From Lolium rigidum (lineage: Eukaryota; Streptophyta; Magnoliopsida; Poales; Poaceae): DNA of 64,000 bases. Under the pieces are notes generated by a model. That model ran no database searches. It was not told the origin of the DNA and was given only the letters and a program-made list of their open reading frames with translations. The DNA lies in NCBI RefSeq assembly GCF_022539505.1, contig NC_061512.1, positions 149,279,962 through 149,343,961 on the forward strand, given 5' to 3'. Positions 1 to 11,726 of this stretch are shown here, piece by piece (position 1 is the first letter of the stretch; every line of letters begins with the position of its first letter). The translations under genes were made by a program, and so were the position numbers.

Positions 1-15
1 ATCAGTACATGGAAG

Positions 16-1777
16 GTGCAGGAGATACCACATAAATTTGAGCTTAAACCAGTTTGGGTTCATGTTGAGGGTGTGCCTTATTCTGTGCGTCATTTTCATG
101 GTCTATGGGCGGTGGGCTCTCTGATTGGCACCACCTTAGATGTCGATCTTGTCACCTTGAGGAGTCGGGGTGTGGTGCGTCTGTTGGTGGCCATGTTGGA
201 TCCTAAAGTGCTTGAGAAAAGGGCCGATGAGAATGGTCAGCTATATATTGGGGTGACGGTGGTGCTAAAGATGAAGGGGTATGACTTCTTTTTCCGCCGT
301 CGGCTCGAGGACTTTGTTCCGGACCCGAGTTTGTTCCTTATTTTTGGAGGCGCAAGGGTAATGATCCGGATGATGATGATGCGGCAAAGGACAAGGACAA
401 GGAGGATACCGATGACCCTGCCCGGCCTGTAGAATCTCATACGGTGCATATGGAGGTTGATGCTACGCTTAGTTCGGGGGATACCCGAGGCTAAATCGGT
501 GTCGGCTACGGTGCTTTCAAATGCCTTGATCGCCGTAACCCCTTTTAACCCCTTTCCGAGAACACCTCATGCAAAAGAAATCGTCGAGGCGGCGCGGATC
601 AGGTCTCCTGGGTTGATTGCACGAATTTCGCCGGTCGCTGATTCATCGCCGGGGACTCCTAGTATGATGCCGATCGTCTCTGTTGTTAATGAGATGGACG
701 CAAGCACCTTGCGGACTACTGGCTCGTCACATGAAGATGGGGCTGATCAGCACATGCATGCAGCGGGTCAAACTGAGGACGTCCTAGTGCTGGCTGAGGC
801 TGCCAATCATGTGTACGTGTCTCCGGCCAGGTTGCTTCAGGATGGCTCGTCCACTCGGAGTTGTTGGTCAGGCGATGGACTCCACCACTGCTCCTACAAC
901 GACACCAGCTGCCGGCCCAACATGCATGGGGGTCATGGACGTGGGACGGGAGATGTGTGCTGCCACCGTTGGGGAGTCTTCATCGACATTATCTCCCCCG
1001 GATGGTGGCCATCCGTCGCCGCCTCCTGAGCTGACGTTGGAGCGGGAGGGACCTGCAGCATCACTGCCCTCCCATGCTCCAATGCCGGCGGGTGTTGGCA
1101 TTGCCGTCTCGTCCACGGCGACCGCGACCGCGTCTCCTGCTTCCATGACGCCATGCTCGTCGACGGCATCCGGGAAGTCTTCAAGTGCGCCTTCTGTTGC
1201 GGCCTCGCCGCCCCCATCGCCCACGTCGGTGGCTCCTCCGCGACAACAGCCACCGACATTCCATAGGCGTAGCTCACGCCATGCTATGGATGTAGATGGG
1301 GCGAAGGCGACGGATGAGGACACTATGACGAAGGCTATGCGTCGTAAGGCGGCGATAAATCTCGACCCATGTGGTATGAATTCAAGTTCTAAATCTTTTT
1401 TACCTTTTTCGGATAATGTGATATCGTCTAAACTTGCTAGTGTAGGAGTCAGTTTAGGATCTAATAAAAATGATATTTCCATTTCGGCTAAAGCTTTGAG
1501 ACATATGGAATTTGACAGATTAAGAGTCAATCCTAAAGTTTCAGCCAAGTCGGAATCCTCTACACATGATGAGGAAGAGCTGAGTGCCACATTAGATGGT
1601 CAGCTTCTTACTCATCTTGTCGGAGAGGTAGCGGAGGTAGATTTGGATGAGATGATGCTAAGTTCTGTTTATGATCTTAAAGCATCTAGTCGGAAATCCA
1701 AAGCTAACTCTGCTTCAAAAAAATCTAATTTTTCTTCTAAGGTTAAATCCACAAAATCTACAATGGTTGTACAATGA
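16..1777 (+). pseudogene. LINE A ORF1 (DUF4283-type RNA-binding protein), decayed
   Basis: The first part (16-432) reads FELKPVWVHVEGVPY followed by GLWAVGSLIG, the signature of the DUF4283 region that opens the ORF1 proteins of many grass LINEs. ORF1 products bind element RNA and form the ribonucleoprotein particle. The true start lies left of the window. The frame stops at 430-432, resumes after 457, and from about 809 the plausible coding frame is another one, running to the stop at 1775-1777, so at least one frameshift has occurred. The middle is rich in Ser, Thr, Pro and Ala. The C-terminus is basic and Lys/Ser-rich, as expected for nucleic-acid binding. The final codon overlaps the ORF2 start as ATGA. 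Confidence 0.75.
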
Positions 1778-4700
1778 ATGGTATGTTTTTTAATAGCAGA
1801 GGTCTTAAAGACTTGGCTAAACATTTACATATCGCGGATTGTATAGCGGATCATTGTTTAGATTTTGTGGGTATTTCCGAGACCGGAAAACGAGATTTCT
1901 CTGGGAGCCTTTTAAACCGCATCTCTGGTGGGGTTGACTTCTCATGGTTCTCTCGTCCTCCTCGTGGTCGCTCGGGTGGCATTTTACTGGGCGTCGGGAT
2001 TTCTACTATGGAAGTGTTGGCTTGTTCGGAAGGAGATTTTCATATTAAACTCCACATCCGTAATAAAGCCGACAATTTCACATGGAGTCTAGTCGCGGTG
2101 TATGGTGCCGCCCAAGATAAGTTCAAGGCTACCTTTCTACGTGAATTGGTTAACCTGGCGAAAGATAATCCCTATCCTATAATCATAGGGGGGGATTTTA
2201 ATTTGCTAAGGTTTTCTCACGAGAAGAGTAGGGGCCGTTTCGATAGCCATTGGCCTTTCTTATTCAATGCTTGTCATTGACGAGTCTGGATTTGAGAGAG
2301 GTTGAAATGGTTGGTCGACAGTTCACTTGGGCGAATAAACTTCCCGAGCCTACTTATGAGAAACTTGATCGCATACTGATGGATCCTGATTGGGAATTAA
2401 AATTTCCTATGGTCACTGTACGTGCTCTTCCTCGCATAGTAGGTTTGTCAGATCATGCTCCCATACTATTAACGACCGGAACGCCTAGAACACAAAGTAA
2501 ACGCCAATTCAAATTTGAATTGGGTTGGTTACAGCGTGATGGTTTTCGGATATGGTTAAGCGTGTATGGGAGAGACCTGTATGCGGCGTCAGCCCCATAC
2601 AAAGGTGGAATAATAAAATTCGCGCACTGCGAAAACACCTTGGTGGTTGGGCAAGGCATGTAGCAGGGATTTTAAAGTCTGAAAAGTTGCGCTTGTCAAC
2701 CCTGATTGATGACCTGGAAGCTCTCGCTGAGACACGGTTGTTATTTGTTATCTACGCAAGAAATTGAACTTAAGAGTCAATATAATGCGCAGATGGCTTC
2801 CATGTTGAGAGAAGAGGAGCTGAAATAGTATCAACGATCAAAGGTACAATTTATCCTAGAAGGAGACTCGAACACAAGATACTTCCATTCTGTCGCTAAT
2901 GGCAGACATAGGAAGAAACTTATTCATTCTCTTGTTCAGGATGAGGGTACGATTGTTGGGCATGAGCAACTTAAATCTTACATTACTAATTATTATAAGG
3001 ATCTTTTTGGGGAACCAGAAGAAGGAACTTTCACTTTGGAAGAATCCAGGACTCAGGATATTCCCCAAGTATCCGCGGAGGAAAATGCCTTTCTTACGGC
3101 TCCCTATTCAGAGGAGGAGGTGAGAAAGGCGGTTTTCCTAATGGAGCATAATAAAGCACCAGGGCCGGATGGTTTTCCAGCTGAATTTTATCAAAATTTC
3201 TGGGACACAATCAAGTCGGACCTTTTAGCTTTGTTTTCTGCATTGCACGAAGATCAACTTGAACTGTTTCGTCTTAATTTCGGTGAGATAATCTTATTGC
3301 CAAAGGTTATGGAAGCAGAACGGATTCAACAATACCGTCCTATCTGCCTTCTTAACGTGAGCTTTAAGATCTTTACAAAAACCGCAACTTTAAGACTTAA
3401 CTCGGTTGCTGATCATGTTGTGCGACCGTCTCAGACGGCCTTCATGCAAGGAAGAAACATCCTGGACGGGGTAGTAACTTTGCATGAAACAGTGCATGAG
3501 CTTCACCGAAAAAAGTTGAATGGTGTTATTTTAAAAATTGACTTTGAAAAGGCTTATGACAAAGTCAAATGGTCTTTCCTTCAACGGACACTCGGGATGA
3601 AAGGTTTTTCGATGAGTGGCGTGCTTTAATTCATAATTTCATTTTCGGTGGAAGTGTTGCCATTAAAGTCAATGATGATGTGGGCAATTACTTTCAGACG
3701 AAAAAGGGATTACGACAAGGTGATCCATTATCTCCTATGTTATTCAACATAGTAGCGGATATGCTTGCTATTATTATTGAGCGCGCAAAAGTGGATGGTC
3801 ATATTGAGGGGGTAGTACCACATCTTGTTGATGGTGGACTTTCTATCCTTCAATACGCTGATGACACAATTCTATTCATGGAACATGATCTTGAAAAGGC
3901 AAAAAATCTTAAGCTGATCCTATCAGCCTTTGAGAAGCTTTCAGGTCTTAAAATTAACTTCCATAAAAGTGAATTGTTTTGTTTCGGCGAAGCCCACGAT
4001 GAGGCCTCCTTGTATGCTGAACTTTTTGGCTGCGGGATTGGTCAGTTTCCTATCAGTTACTTGGGTATCCCGATTCATTATCGGCGACTCACTTTAGCTG
4101 AATGGAAACATGTCGAGGAAAGACTTCAGAAGCGTTTATCGAGTTGGAAAGGAAAGTTACTATCTCTAGGTGGTCGTTTGGTTCTCATTAACTCAGTACT
4201 AAGTAATATGGTACTGTATATGATTTCCTTTTTCCAGTTGCCTAAAGGAGTCTTGCGTCGATTGGATTACTTTCGATCTAGATTCTTTTGGCAAGGAGAT
4301 AGTGAGAAAAAGAAATATCGACTGGCTAAATGGAACGTAGTTTGCCGTCCAAAAGACCAGGGAGGACTTGGGATTCATGATCTTGAGGTTAAGAATCGAG
4401 CCCTTCTTGGAAAATGGTTATTTAAGCTTCTTTCAGAAGAAGGTATATGGCAAACAATTCTCAAAAGAAAGTATGTAGGCTCGAAGGCTTTGTCCCAGGT
4501 CATCTGGAAACCTGGAGACTCACATTTTTGGGCTGGTCTTATGGCAACGAAGAAATTCTTCTTTCCATATACATCTTTCTCTATCAAGGATGGATCTCGG
4601 ATACGTTTACGGGAAGATAAGTGGTTAGGCAATACCACTCTTCAGGAACAGTATCCAGCTTTATATAGTATTGTACGCCACAAATCTGATACCATTGCAA

Positions 4701-5445
4701 CGGTGATGCAAAATTCACCATTGGAGATGTCATTCAGACGTGACCTTATAGGGCCCAGGCTTGCATCCTGGAATGCGTTGCTTCAACGACTCGAGAGGGT
4801 CCAGTTGACGCATGGGTCTGATGTGGTTCGCTGGAATCTAAAAGAGAGTGGTAAATTCTCTGTTGATTCTATGTATAAAGCGTTGATTCAATCTGATACG
4901 CCAGTTGTAAATAATAAAAAAATCTGGTCCATGAAGATTCCATTAAAGACGAAGGTCTTTACCTGGTATCTTCGTAGAGGGGTTATCCTTACTAAGGACA
5001 ATCTTGTGAAACGTAGTTGGCAAGGTAGTAAAAGGTGTGTTTTTTGTCTTCACGATGAGACTATCAATCACCTTTTTTTCCAATGTCAATTTGCGAGATC
5101 TATATGGTCAATAACCCAAATAGGTTCTACCTTGTACCCACCTCGGAGCGTTGCGCATCTTTTTGGCAGCTGGCTCAATGGGGTGGAGCATAGGTTCAAA
5201 CTTTTATTCGGGTGGGGGCGATTGCCATTATTTGGTCGCTATGGCTATGTAGAAATGACAAGATTTTCCATGATATTAACTCATCTTGTTTGCAGGTTAT
5301 ATACCGGTCCACCGCTTTGCTCCGTTCGTGGTCTTTGCTACAACGAGTAGAGAGTCGCGACCTCTTTATGGAGGTATCTACACGATTGGAGGATGTGGCG
5401 AAGGATATTTTTCCCAACATGGTTGGCGGCGTAATCTACGGATAG
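1774..5445 (+). pseudogene. LINE A ORF2 (endonuclease / reverse transcriptase), decayed
   Basis: ORF2 starts at the ATG of 1774, giving MNGMFFNSRGL, which matches the first strand of an AP-type endonuclease. The endonuclease covers about 1774-2490 and ends in the GLSDHAP motif. Reverse transcriptase follows (about 3100-4080) with KAPGPDGF, FEKAYDKVKW, GLRQGDPLSP and the catalytic YADD at 3854-3865. A Cys/His segment, CVFCLHDETINHLFFQC, lies near 5036-5090 (zf-RVT). Breaks seen: frame changes near 2260, 2545, 3600 and 5210, and a TAG at 2826 where relatives carry Trp. Catalytic motifs are intact but in different frames, so decay happened by scattered small indels. No activity is expected. Confidence 0.9.
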
Positions 5446-5598
5446 AGCCTCCCGCGCCATAGGGGGTGTTCTTTTTTTCTTGTTTTATTCAGTTCTTGTA
5501 ACAGAGTGGTACTTGTGTGTGTGCGGCTGTGTGCATCGTGTTATGCAGAGGCCGGGTGTAATACTTTTCTAAAGTAATGAAAGCGCCCTTTATCGAAA

Positions 5599-5970
5599 AC
5601 ATGGTGCTCTTGGCAGGTGACGTCTACAAGCAGTACACAGGGGGATTTATAGGCAGAGAGCACGCATGCACGATGCCACGGCCGCGCTCTGGACGCGCTC
5701 TGACGCGATCCACGCTCCCACCTCGTCCACGATCTGCACGTTCCGGCTCGCGCTGCGGACGCGCTCGACGCGATCCTCGCGGCCAGCTCGCCGTGCCTTG
5801 ATCAAGTCTTCCTCCTAACTCGCTACTAAACACACACACACTAACCGAACGCACTCACACGCGCACGGACGCGCAACACACTCACGCACACGCCATGCCC
5901 GCCACGGACCTCGACCCGGTGCACTGACACCTCGATCGCACGGCAATGGCGACATGGCTTATTGCTATCA
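5599..5970 (-). repeat. 3' LTR of element A, interrupted by LINE A
   Basis: This copies 6830-7201 of the other LTR nearly base for base, then stops abruptly at the 3' tail of LINE A. It lacks the 174 bp matching 6657-6829. A purine-rich tract just inside the LTR (5971-5981, read on the minus strand) is the expected polypurine tract. Confidence 0.8.
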
Positions 5971-6642
5971 TTTTCCCTCCTAAGCCATGACATAGTCGAG
6001 GCCTGGCCGGTCGTCGACGTCCGCACCATGGCCGCTCCTACGGCCTCCACGATGCTTGACGCAGCCATCGTCTTCATCTTCTTTCCGGCGCACAAACGCC
6101 CTGGCGCACATACGCCTCTTACTGATTCTGCAACCCGAGCTCGACCTCCTGGTGTTGCCAATGGAGATTACAGGGGGTGGGGATTGATAGCCATGGCTCG
6201 CACATACGTCGCCACAGCCGCGCACACACGCAGTACAGCCTAGTGGAGCTCCTGCCGGTCGGGCACACACCACGGTCGCCGGCGAGACTACCTCTCGCTC
6301 TTCACTAGCCCACTCGCCCCATGACCAGCTTCCCCAGCTCGTGCACGACGCGCACCAACGCGATCGCCACGGCCGGCCACGCTGCTGGATCAAGTCTTCT
6401 CCTTTCTCGGCGACACACGCCGAGTTTCCTCCATGGCCGTCGCACGGCGCCGCTACGGCCTCCGTGGCCGCGCAGCTCCTCCACGCCGCCGTCATGCCGC
6501 GCCACCGCGGCCTCTGTGCCACCACGCAGGTCCACCGCGGTCGCCGCGGTCGCCGCACATACGGCGTCCTCTCGCCGCCTCCGCGTCCGCCGTGCTCGTC
6601 GCGGACTGACCGCGCGCCACGGCCGCGCCTCGGATCGACAAG

Positions 6643-6654
6643 GCTCTGATACCA
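6643..6654 (-). other. Primer-binding site of element A (initiator tRNA-Met type)
   Basis: The minus strand reads TGGTATCAGAGC two bases inside the LTR end. This is the standard plant sequence that pairs with the 3' end of initiator tRNA-Met to prime minus-strand DNA synthesis. Confidence 0.9.
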
Positions 6655-6656
6655 CA

Positions 6657-7201
6657 TGTTGGGGCTGGCCTCGGCGACACACGCCGAACCAGCCCCTCCG
6701 GCGACAAACGCCGGTGCTCTCTCTCTCTCGCTCAGACGAAGGTGGAAGAAGACACAAGGTTTCCGGCCGGCGACGAACGCCGCCACGGGCGCACGAACGC
6801 CCCAAATCTTTGTTGATTGGCAATGTCTACATGGTGCTCTTGGCAGGTGACGTCTACAAGCAGTACACAGGGGGATTTATAGGCAGAGAGCACGCATGCA
6901 CGATGCCACGGCCGCGCTCTGGACGCGCTCTGACGCGATCCACGCTCCCACCTCGTCCACGATCTGCACGTTCCGGCTCGCGCTCTGGACGCGCTCTGAC
7001 GCGATCCTCGCGGCCAGCTCGCCGTGCCTTGATCAAGTCTTCCTCCTAACTCGCTACTAAACACACACACACTAACCGAACGCACTCACACGCGCACAGA
7101 CGCGCAACACACTCACGCACACGCCATGCCCGCCACGGACCTCGACCCGGTGCACTGACACCTCGATCGCACGGCAATGGCGACATGGCTTATTGCTATC
7201 A
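6657..7201 (-). repeat. 5' LTR of element A
   Basis: This 545-bp LTR reads TGATAGCAAT at its start and CCCCAACA at its end on the minus strand. A TATA-like TATAAAT lies near 6870 on the minus strand, the likely promoter for genomic RNA. The primer-site-proximal part (6657-6800) is nearly identical to the matching part of element B; the upstream part is not. The right-hand target duplication would begin at 7202, but its partner is not in the window. Confidence 0.82.
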
Positions 7202-7900
7202 CAATCCACCTCTGCCTCTTCTCTTACATGGTGCAGCAAACTTGCAGCTCCTCACGGGTCACACTTGAGACTGAGCTGATATACAGCAGTGATGTAGCGG
7301 GACAAGTACAGAGTTTATTTGGTGGAGGAAGAAAAGTAAGCACCAGGGGAAGCATTGAGAACAAGCAAGTGCGTGAGGTCTAGCGAGCCTCTGGGGCTAT
7401 CCACGATCGCCTGGTGGCACGCTTCCGTATCAAGCCGTCCGATCTGCGAGCCAGCTCCGCGTCCATCTGGGCCATTCGTCGATCTGCCCCTCGAGACAAA
7501 ACGCCCCATACGAAACCCTAGCCACCAGGCCCGCGTGATCTCCCTCTCCATTTCTTCGCCTTCCCCTTTGCGTCAGTTCGTCTTCGACACCCTCCCTCGC
7601 GTGCTCTGCCGCATCGGCCGCCGCCACGCCGCACTGCATCTGGTGGCAAGCAGGAGGCGATGGAGTTGTGGTGAGCTGTACAAACGAGGAAAGGGCGGCA
7701 GCGTCATGCTCGACCTGTAATCAGCCTCGATGCAGGACGCATCCTCCCACTCGCCGCCCTGGATCCCTGTACCTGCCTCCTCCTCTGCCCTACCCCAAGG
7801 TCTTCTAGCCTCAAGCCCCACCGTTCCAAAGTCGCCGCCGCTGGGAGCTCTTCCTCCCTAGCTCTCGCCTCCCGGATGACGTCATCGGTGGGAAAAGGTT
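7202..7900 (+). other. GC-rich, gene-like leader (unit 1), no convincing protein
   Basis: A GC-rich stretch carries the telo-box AAACCCTA at 7513-7520, a motif common just upstream of or within plant 5' UTRs. It includes the palindrome GATGACGTCATC at 7875-7886, a perfect bZIP-type TGACGTCA core. It is followed by an abrupt change to AT-rich DNA, like a first exon running into an intron. Open frames are short, overlap on both strands and show no recognisable domain. It may be a captured gene promoter and 5' UTR, or a non-coding transcript. Confidence 0.4.
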
Positions 7901-10900
7901 GGCCTTTTCCTTTTTGTTTTACCTTTCAGCCTTTGATGATCTGTTAGTGCCATATGCAGTTGGTGATCTTTGAATGATTGAGATGCACTTTCTGTACCTA
8001 TTTTATTGTTTATTCTGGATAAATTTCCTGGATCTCCACTCGTGCAGCGTGTCTCTCTCATGTAGTCTGCTAAAGTCGATTCCCTGCCATTGTCCAGATT
8101 GCAAGTAGCATACACACATGAAGCTGCTGCACCGCGTTCATAGATGAGGCCTGCCCATTTTCGAGATTTTCTGTGATAGGTTTGCTTTGCCTATCCTTTT
8201 CTTTCGATTTGTACATGAAAAAATATTTTTCGTTTTCTATGGATGTGCTATTGTCAAAGTTCTGGATCAAAAACTTTAGGATGCCTGCCATTTTAATTTA
8301 TTGAGCGCATATCACATCTGTGCTATTTTAACCTATTTCCACCATTTAGATTTTGGATTTGATTATGAAACATGGTTGTAGATGGAGACTACTTGTCAAG
8401 GATGAAGTTATTTTCATTAGTCGTTTTAACCAATTTGATTGTTTTTCTCATCCACTTAGTTAAGATCTCGTTTGACATTTCTTTTTCCAGAGTTGTTCTT
8501 GGGGGACACATGGCTGGTCTAGAAGATGGACCTTCACGTATTCCCCATCTATCTATTCATTTAGAGAGAAAATGTCACATGTTCAGAGATGGAGATTAAA
8601 CTGTCCATTTGTGCGCTGCTTAGGTTGAAACTATTCAAGAAGATGGATTAGAGAGTGATTTATATGAAGATGTATGCAAAGAAGATAATGGTTCATGTGT
8701 GTATACTTGAAGTCACCTCTGTGGTTGTTGCCCATCCCCAGCAAGGTACCTTTATTCCCAATCCCTGTGTATTCTCCTTGTGTCCTCATGTGGTTCCTAT
8801 TCCCTGCTGCGTTAGGCCCTTGTTTGCTGCGTGCTTGCTTGCTGCTGGGTGTTTATGCTTGTTTCCTGTTGAGTGCCTACACTGTATAGCATTGCCGCTG
8901 GACAACGAGAGGAATTGGGGACCGTAGCATAAATAATATAATTAACTCAGTGATGGGGTAGATTTATGTTACTAATGCATAGGTGTCTAATACTAACAAC
9001 TTTGGTTCATTTCTTGGCAGCTTCAAATATCACGTGCTATCCAGATATGGTGAGTCTTAATAATTATGACCTGCGGGTCATCTATATCAATCTCTGCATA
9101 TATGCAAGATAAACTTGAGTGATCTCGAGTGAATGGGAGATTAGGAGGAGTGCAATAAAGAAATATCTCCAGTGTTGGTTACCTAAAGGACATTTGGATA
9201 TTACATTTTGAAATAGACGAGGAACCGGTTGCATTATTTATACATGGTGCTAAGAAGGTGACTAGAATTTTCCTAAATGAAGATCTTGACTTAGTTTGTG
9301 GAATTTAGAGAGAACAAAAAGAACATATGTGCATCTATGGTGATCATTTGCTCTTCTGGTGTGTTCTTCTCATTCAGTACTCGTAACTCCAGACATGAGT
9401 GCAGATTTGGGGAGGTCTAGAACAGGAAGAAGCTACCATAGAAAATTCATTAAGAAGATGCCAAACGTTCATATCAGCCTCTTGCCTTTCATAAGAAACC
9501 ATAGTAAGTGTCATTCTTGAATCATGTTGTGGTGTACCCACCCCCATCATTTTGTGTAAATGTACCCATTGTTAGTCTTTTATAGTTTGCATGTCAATTT
9601 TCATTTTATATTGCAGTTGACAAATTCCAACTGATCGTGTGATTAATCATCTGCTATATTAGCAATCTAGACGAGTCCAAAATCAAACCTATGCATAGAC
9701 ACATGATATATTTCCTCAATGTGCTTGTTTATTTACTAATTTTAGTACCACACAAAAGCTTAAGCAAACAACTAGCTGATCTTCAGATGTATTACCTATC
9801 GCGTGCTTTGTATAAAATCTTGAGATATTATAGTGAGCTAACTTTTGCTGCTTTAGTAACAATTACGTTCACAACTCTGATTTCTGCTCCAACTTATGTT
9901 GGAAGGCACCTAAATATTAGGATCCAAACTGGAGCAATTATCTTGGACATACTGGAAATTCATTTGAGTCCAGCCTTTATAGTGAAAGGTTGCTATCCCT
10001 TCAAGCTCTGCTTTCTACTTCTGTCCCTGATGAGGGTGTTGTTGTTGCACGACTGTTTGAGTTGGATCTTTGCTATTTAGTTTCATGTCTGAACTGATTA
10101 CTACCTAATTTTTCCATGGGAGCTTACTATGTTTTGGGTGTTAGATTGAGATTTCCTCTTCGTGGGCTAATATCTTTTTTTTCGTGAAGCTCAATTATGT
10201 ACATGGGCAGAACTACAGCATAATACCTATGGTACAATAGCACAAATGTGCTGGAGAGGTGGGTCTTGCTATTTAGTACCATGCACGCTTTTCCCATGGG
10301 AGCTACTATGCATTGGGTGTCATATTCCATGCAGCCAAAGGTCAGTGTTTAATTTCATTGTCTTTTAGTCTACAATTTCTTTATCTTTTTGGGATGAAAG
10401 GTTGGTTCGCGAAGTCAAATTAACTATAGCCATGGTCATGCTGCTAGATTGTAGAATTTTATTTGAGACTTTTGCTTTCTGTGTTTGGTCCTGTAGTGTT
10501 TGATGTTCATGATATGTACATAAGATAGGCTAAATTATGTTGAACCTTTACGATTACTAGGATTTCCCTTTCTCTCTGTATTTTTCGACATGCATGATGC
10601 ATTTCTTGATGGATTAGTCGTGTGGGTTTGCTCAACTATGTTCTCTGCTCTAAATATTTTGTGCTATAATCCTATTTTACAATAGCATGGAAGTGTTGCA
10701 GTACTGTAAATATGTTCATTTGTTTGTATTGTGTTTCAAGACGTGAGGCCTTACCTGTATGGAGTGATTTTACATCCCGGTGCGAATTTTTTATAGGTTC
10801 TGTGGGCAATATTTGAAAGAACCTGTAAATATTTGGAATACACATTAGAACTTGATGAGTTCGAGCTACCTACATGTACTGAAGTATTGTTGATAGCTTC

Positions 10901-11690
10901 TCACTTTTCTTTAGTTACTGAAATACTGAGGTCATTCCTAAAGACAATGTGGTTTGCACCACCTTCTATTTTACTATATTGCAATAAAATTTTGTTGCCC
11001 TTTTTTCTATCTATGATATGATTTTGTATCTACACCTTTTATATTGTGAAGGTTTGTTTCTGCTTGCTAAAAAAATCATTTACACTGTTTCCTATTCTCC
11101 AGGTCTGTTCATCAATCTCTTGGCATGAACTCTTTAATTGCTTCTTCGTATCTGCCATTAGAGTAACATAGGTCAACGGACAGAAATAGCATGTGTTGTA
11201 CAGCTTCATGTGGAGATTTCTCATGGTGTTCTCTATTTTTTTGTGTATATAAAATGTATAGTGTTATACCCCTGAGGATTCTCGTTCATGTTGTTACTTT
11301 GGCATCTATGTTGGATTTGTGTGAATTATGTGTAACTTAACTCACTTCAGCTATATGAAAGCTCTGTTTGTATCTTCTATTTGTGCTGATTTATCTTAGT
11401 GTCGATACAAGCATATATTTTTATCTTTGCAAATGCACCTCACATAGATAGAAGAGCAGAAACATAAGATAATTTCAAGTTTACAAATACCATGGTGTAA
11501 AAGAATGTAGATTTATTTCTACACATGCTTGACTATCCTATGTAGAGAGGAGAGTGCTTGATTTTTCTATGTAGAGTGGGAGAACGAAGCAGTTGCCAAA
11601 TTTAAAAATGTGAGTTTGTGTAAGACTGAAAAAAACTTAATGCAATGAAACTACATCTTGATTCGGACAAGATTGGGCCGCCACTAATCA
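7901..11690. other. AT-rich intron-like DNA, nothing recognised
   Basis: About 3.8 kb of AT-rich sequence with no frame above 129 codons and no known domain. A phrase around 10118-10148 (GGGAGCTTACTATG...) recurs imperfectly at 10298-10326. The stretch ends at a Helitron-like 3' terminus. Confidence 0.4.
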
Positions 11691-11697
11691 GTGAGGA

Positions 11698-11726
11698 GGC
11701 GCCCCAAGGGGCGCCCCAACTACTAG
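11698..11726 (+). mobile_element. Helitron-type 3' terminus (1)
   Basis: An 8-bp perfect stem, GGCGCCCC / GGGGCGCC with an AA loop (11698-11715), is followed by CCAACTA and the terminal CTAG (11723-11726), then T at 11727. A hairpin 7-12 bases before CTRR with a T flank is the diagnostic 3' end of Helitrons, which move by rolling-circle replication and insert between A and T. No Rep/helicase gene is visible upstream, so this would be non-autonomous. The 5' TC end was not located; the body may include all or part of 7202-11697. Confidence 0.55.

Larger units (their letters stand above)
1..5598 (+). mobile_element. LINE A: L1-type non-LTR retrotransposon, 5' end outside the window
   Basis: The element holds an ORF1 remnant, an ORF2 with endonuclease, reverse transcriptase and a C-terminal zinc-binding region, and a short 3' tail (about 5446-5598) ending TATCGAAAA. 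This is the usual order for plant L1-type LINEs, which copy themselves by target-primed reverse transcription. It is inactive: ORF2 changes frame at least four times and has an in-frame stop. The sequence right after the tail, from 5599, is the interior of an LTR whose intact twin lies at 6657-7201. I infer that LINE A inserted into that LTR and that the missing 174 bp of LTR lie left of the window. The target duplication cannot be checked here. Confidence 0.9.
5599..7201 (-). mobile_element. Element A: small non-coding LTR retrotransposon (TRIM/LARD-like)
   Basis: Two direct repeats (5599-5970 partial, 6657-7201 full) flank a 686-bp interior. Read on the minus strand, the interior begins with a primer-binding site complementary to initiator tRNA-Met and ends with a purine tract next to the TG of the 3' LTR. 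The interior has no gag, protease, integrase or reverse transcriptase, so it would depend on another element's proteins. The overlapping repeats differ at only a few positions plus a one-base indel, so the insertion is fairly young. It belongs to the same family as the element at 19872-21518, with strong similarity at the primer-site-proximal end of the LTR and weak similarity elsewhere. GC-rich hairpins pepper LTR and interior. Confidence 0.82.

Noticed and set aside
868..1590. Long minus-strand open frame opposite LINE ORF1
   Set aside because: It is the antisense shadow of the biased ORF1 codon composition and has no domain.
5980..6823. Long GC-rich open frames on both strands inside element A
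   Set aside because: They overlap each other in opposite directions, contain no gag-pol or other domain, and are explained by high GC and hairpin repeats.
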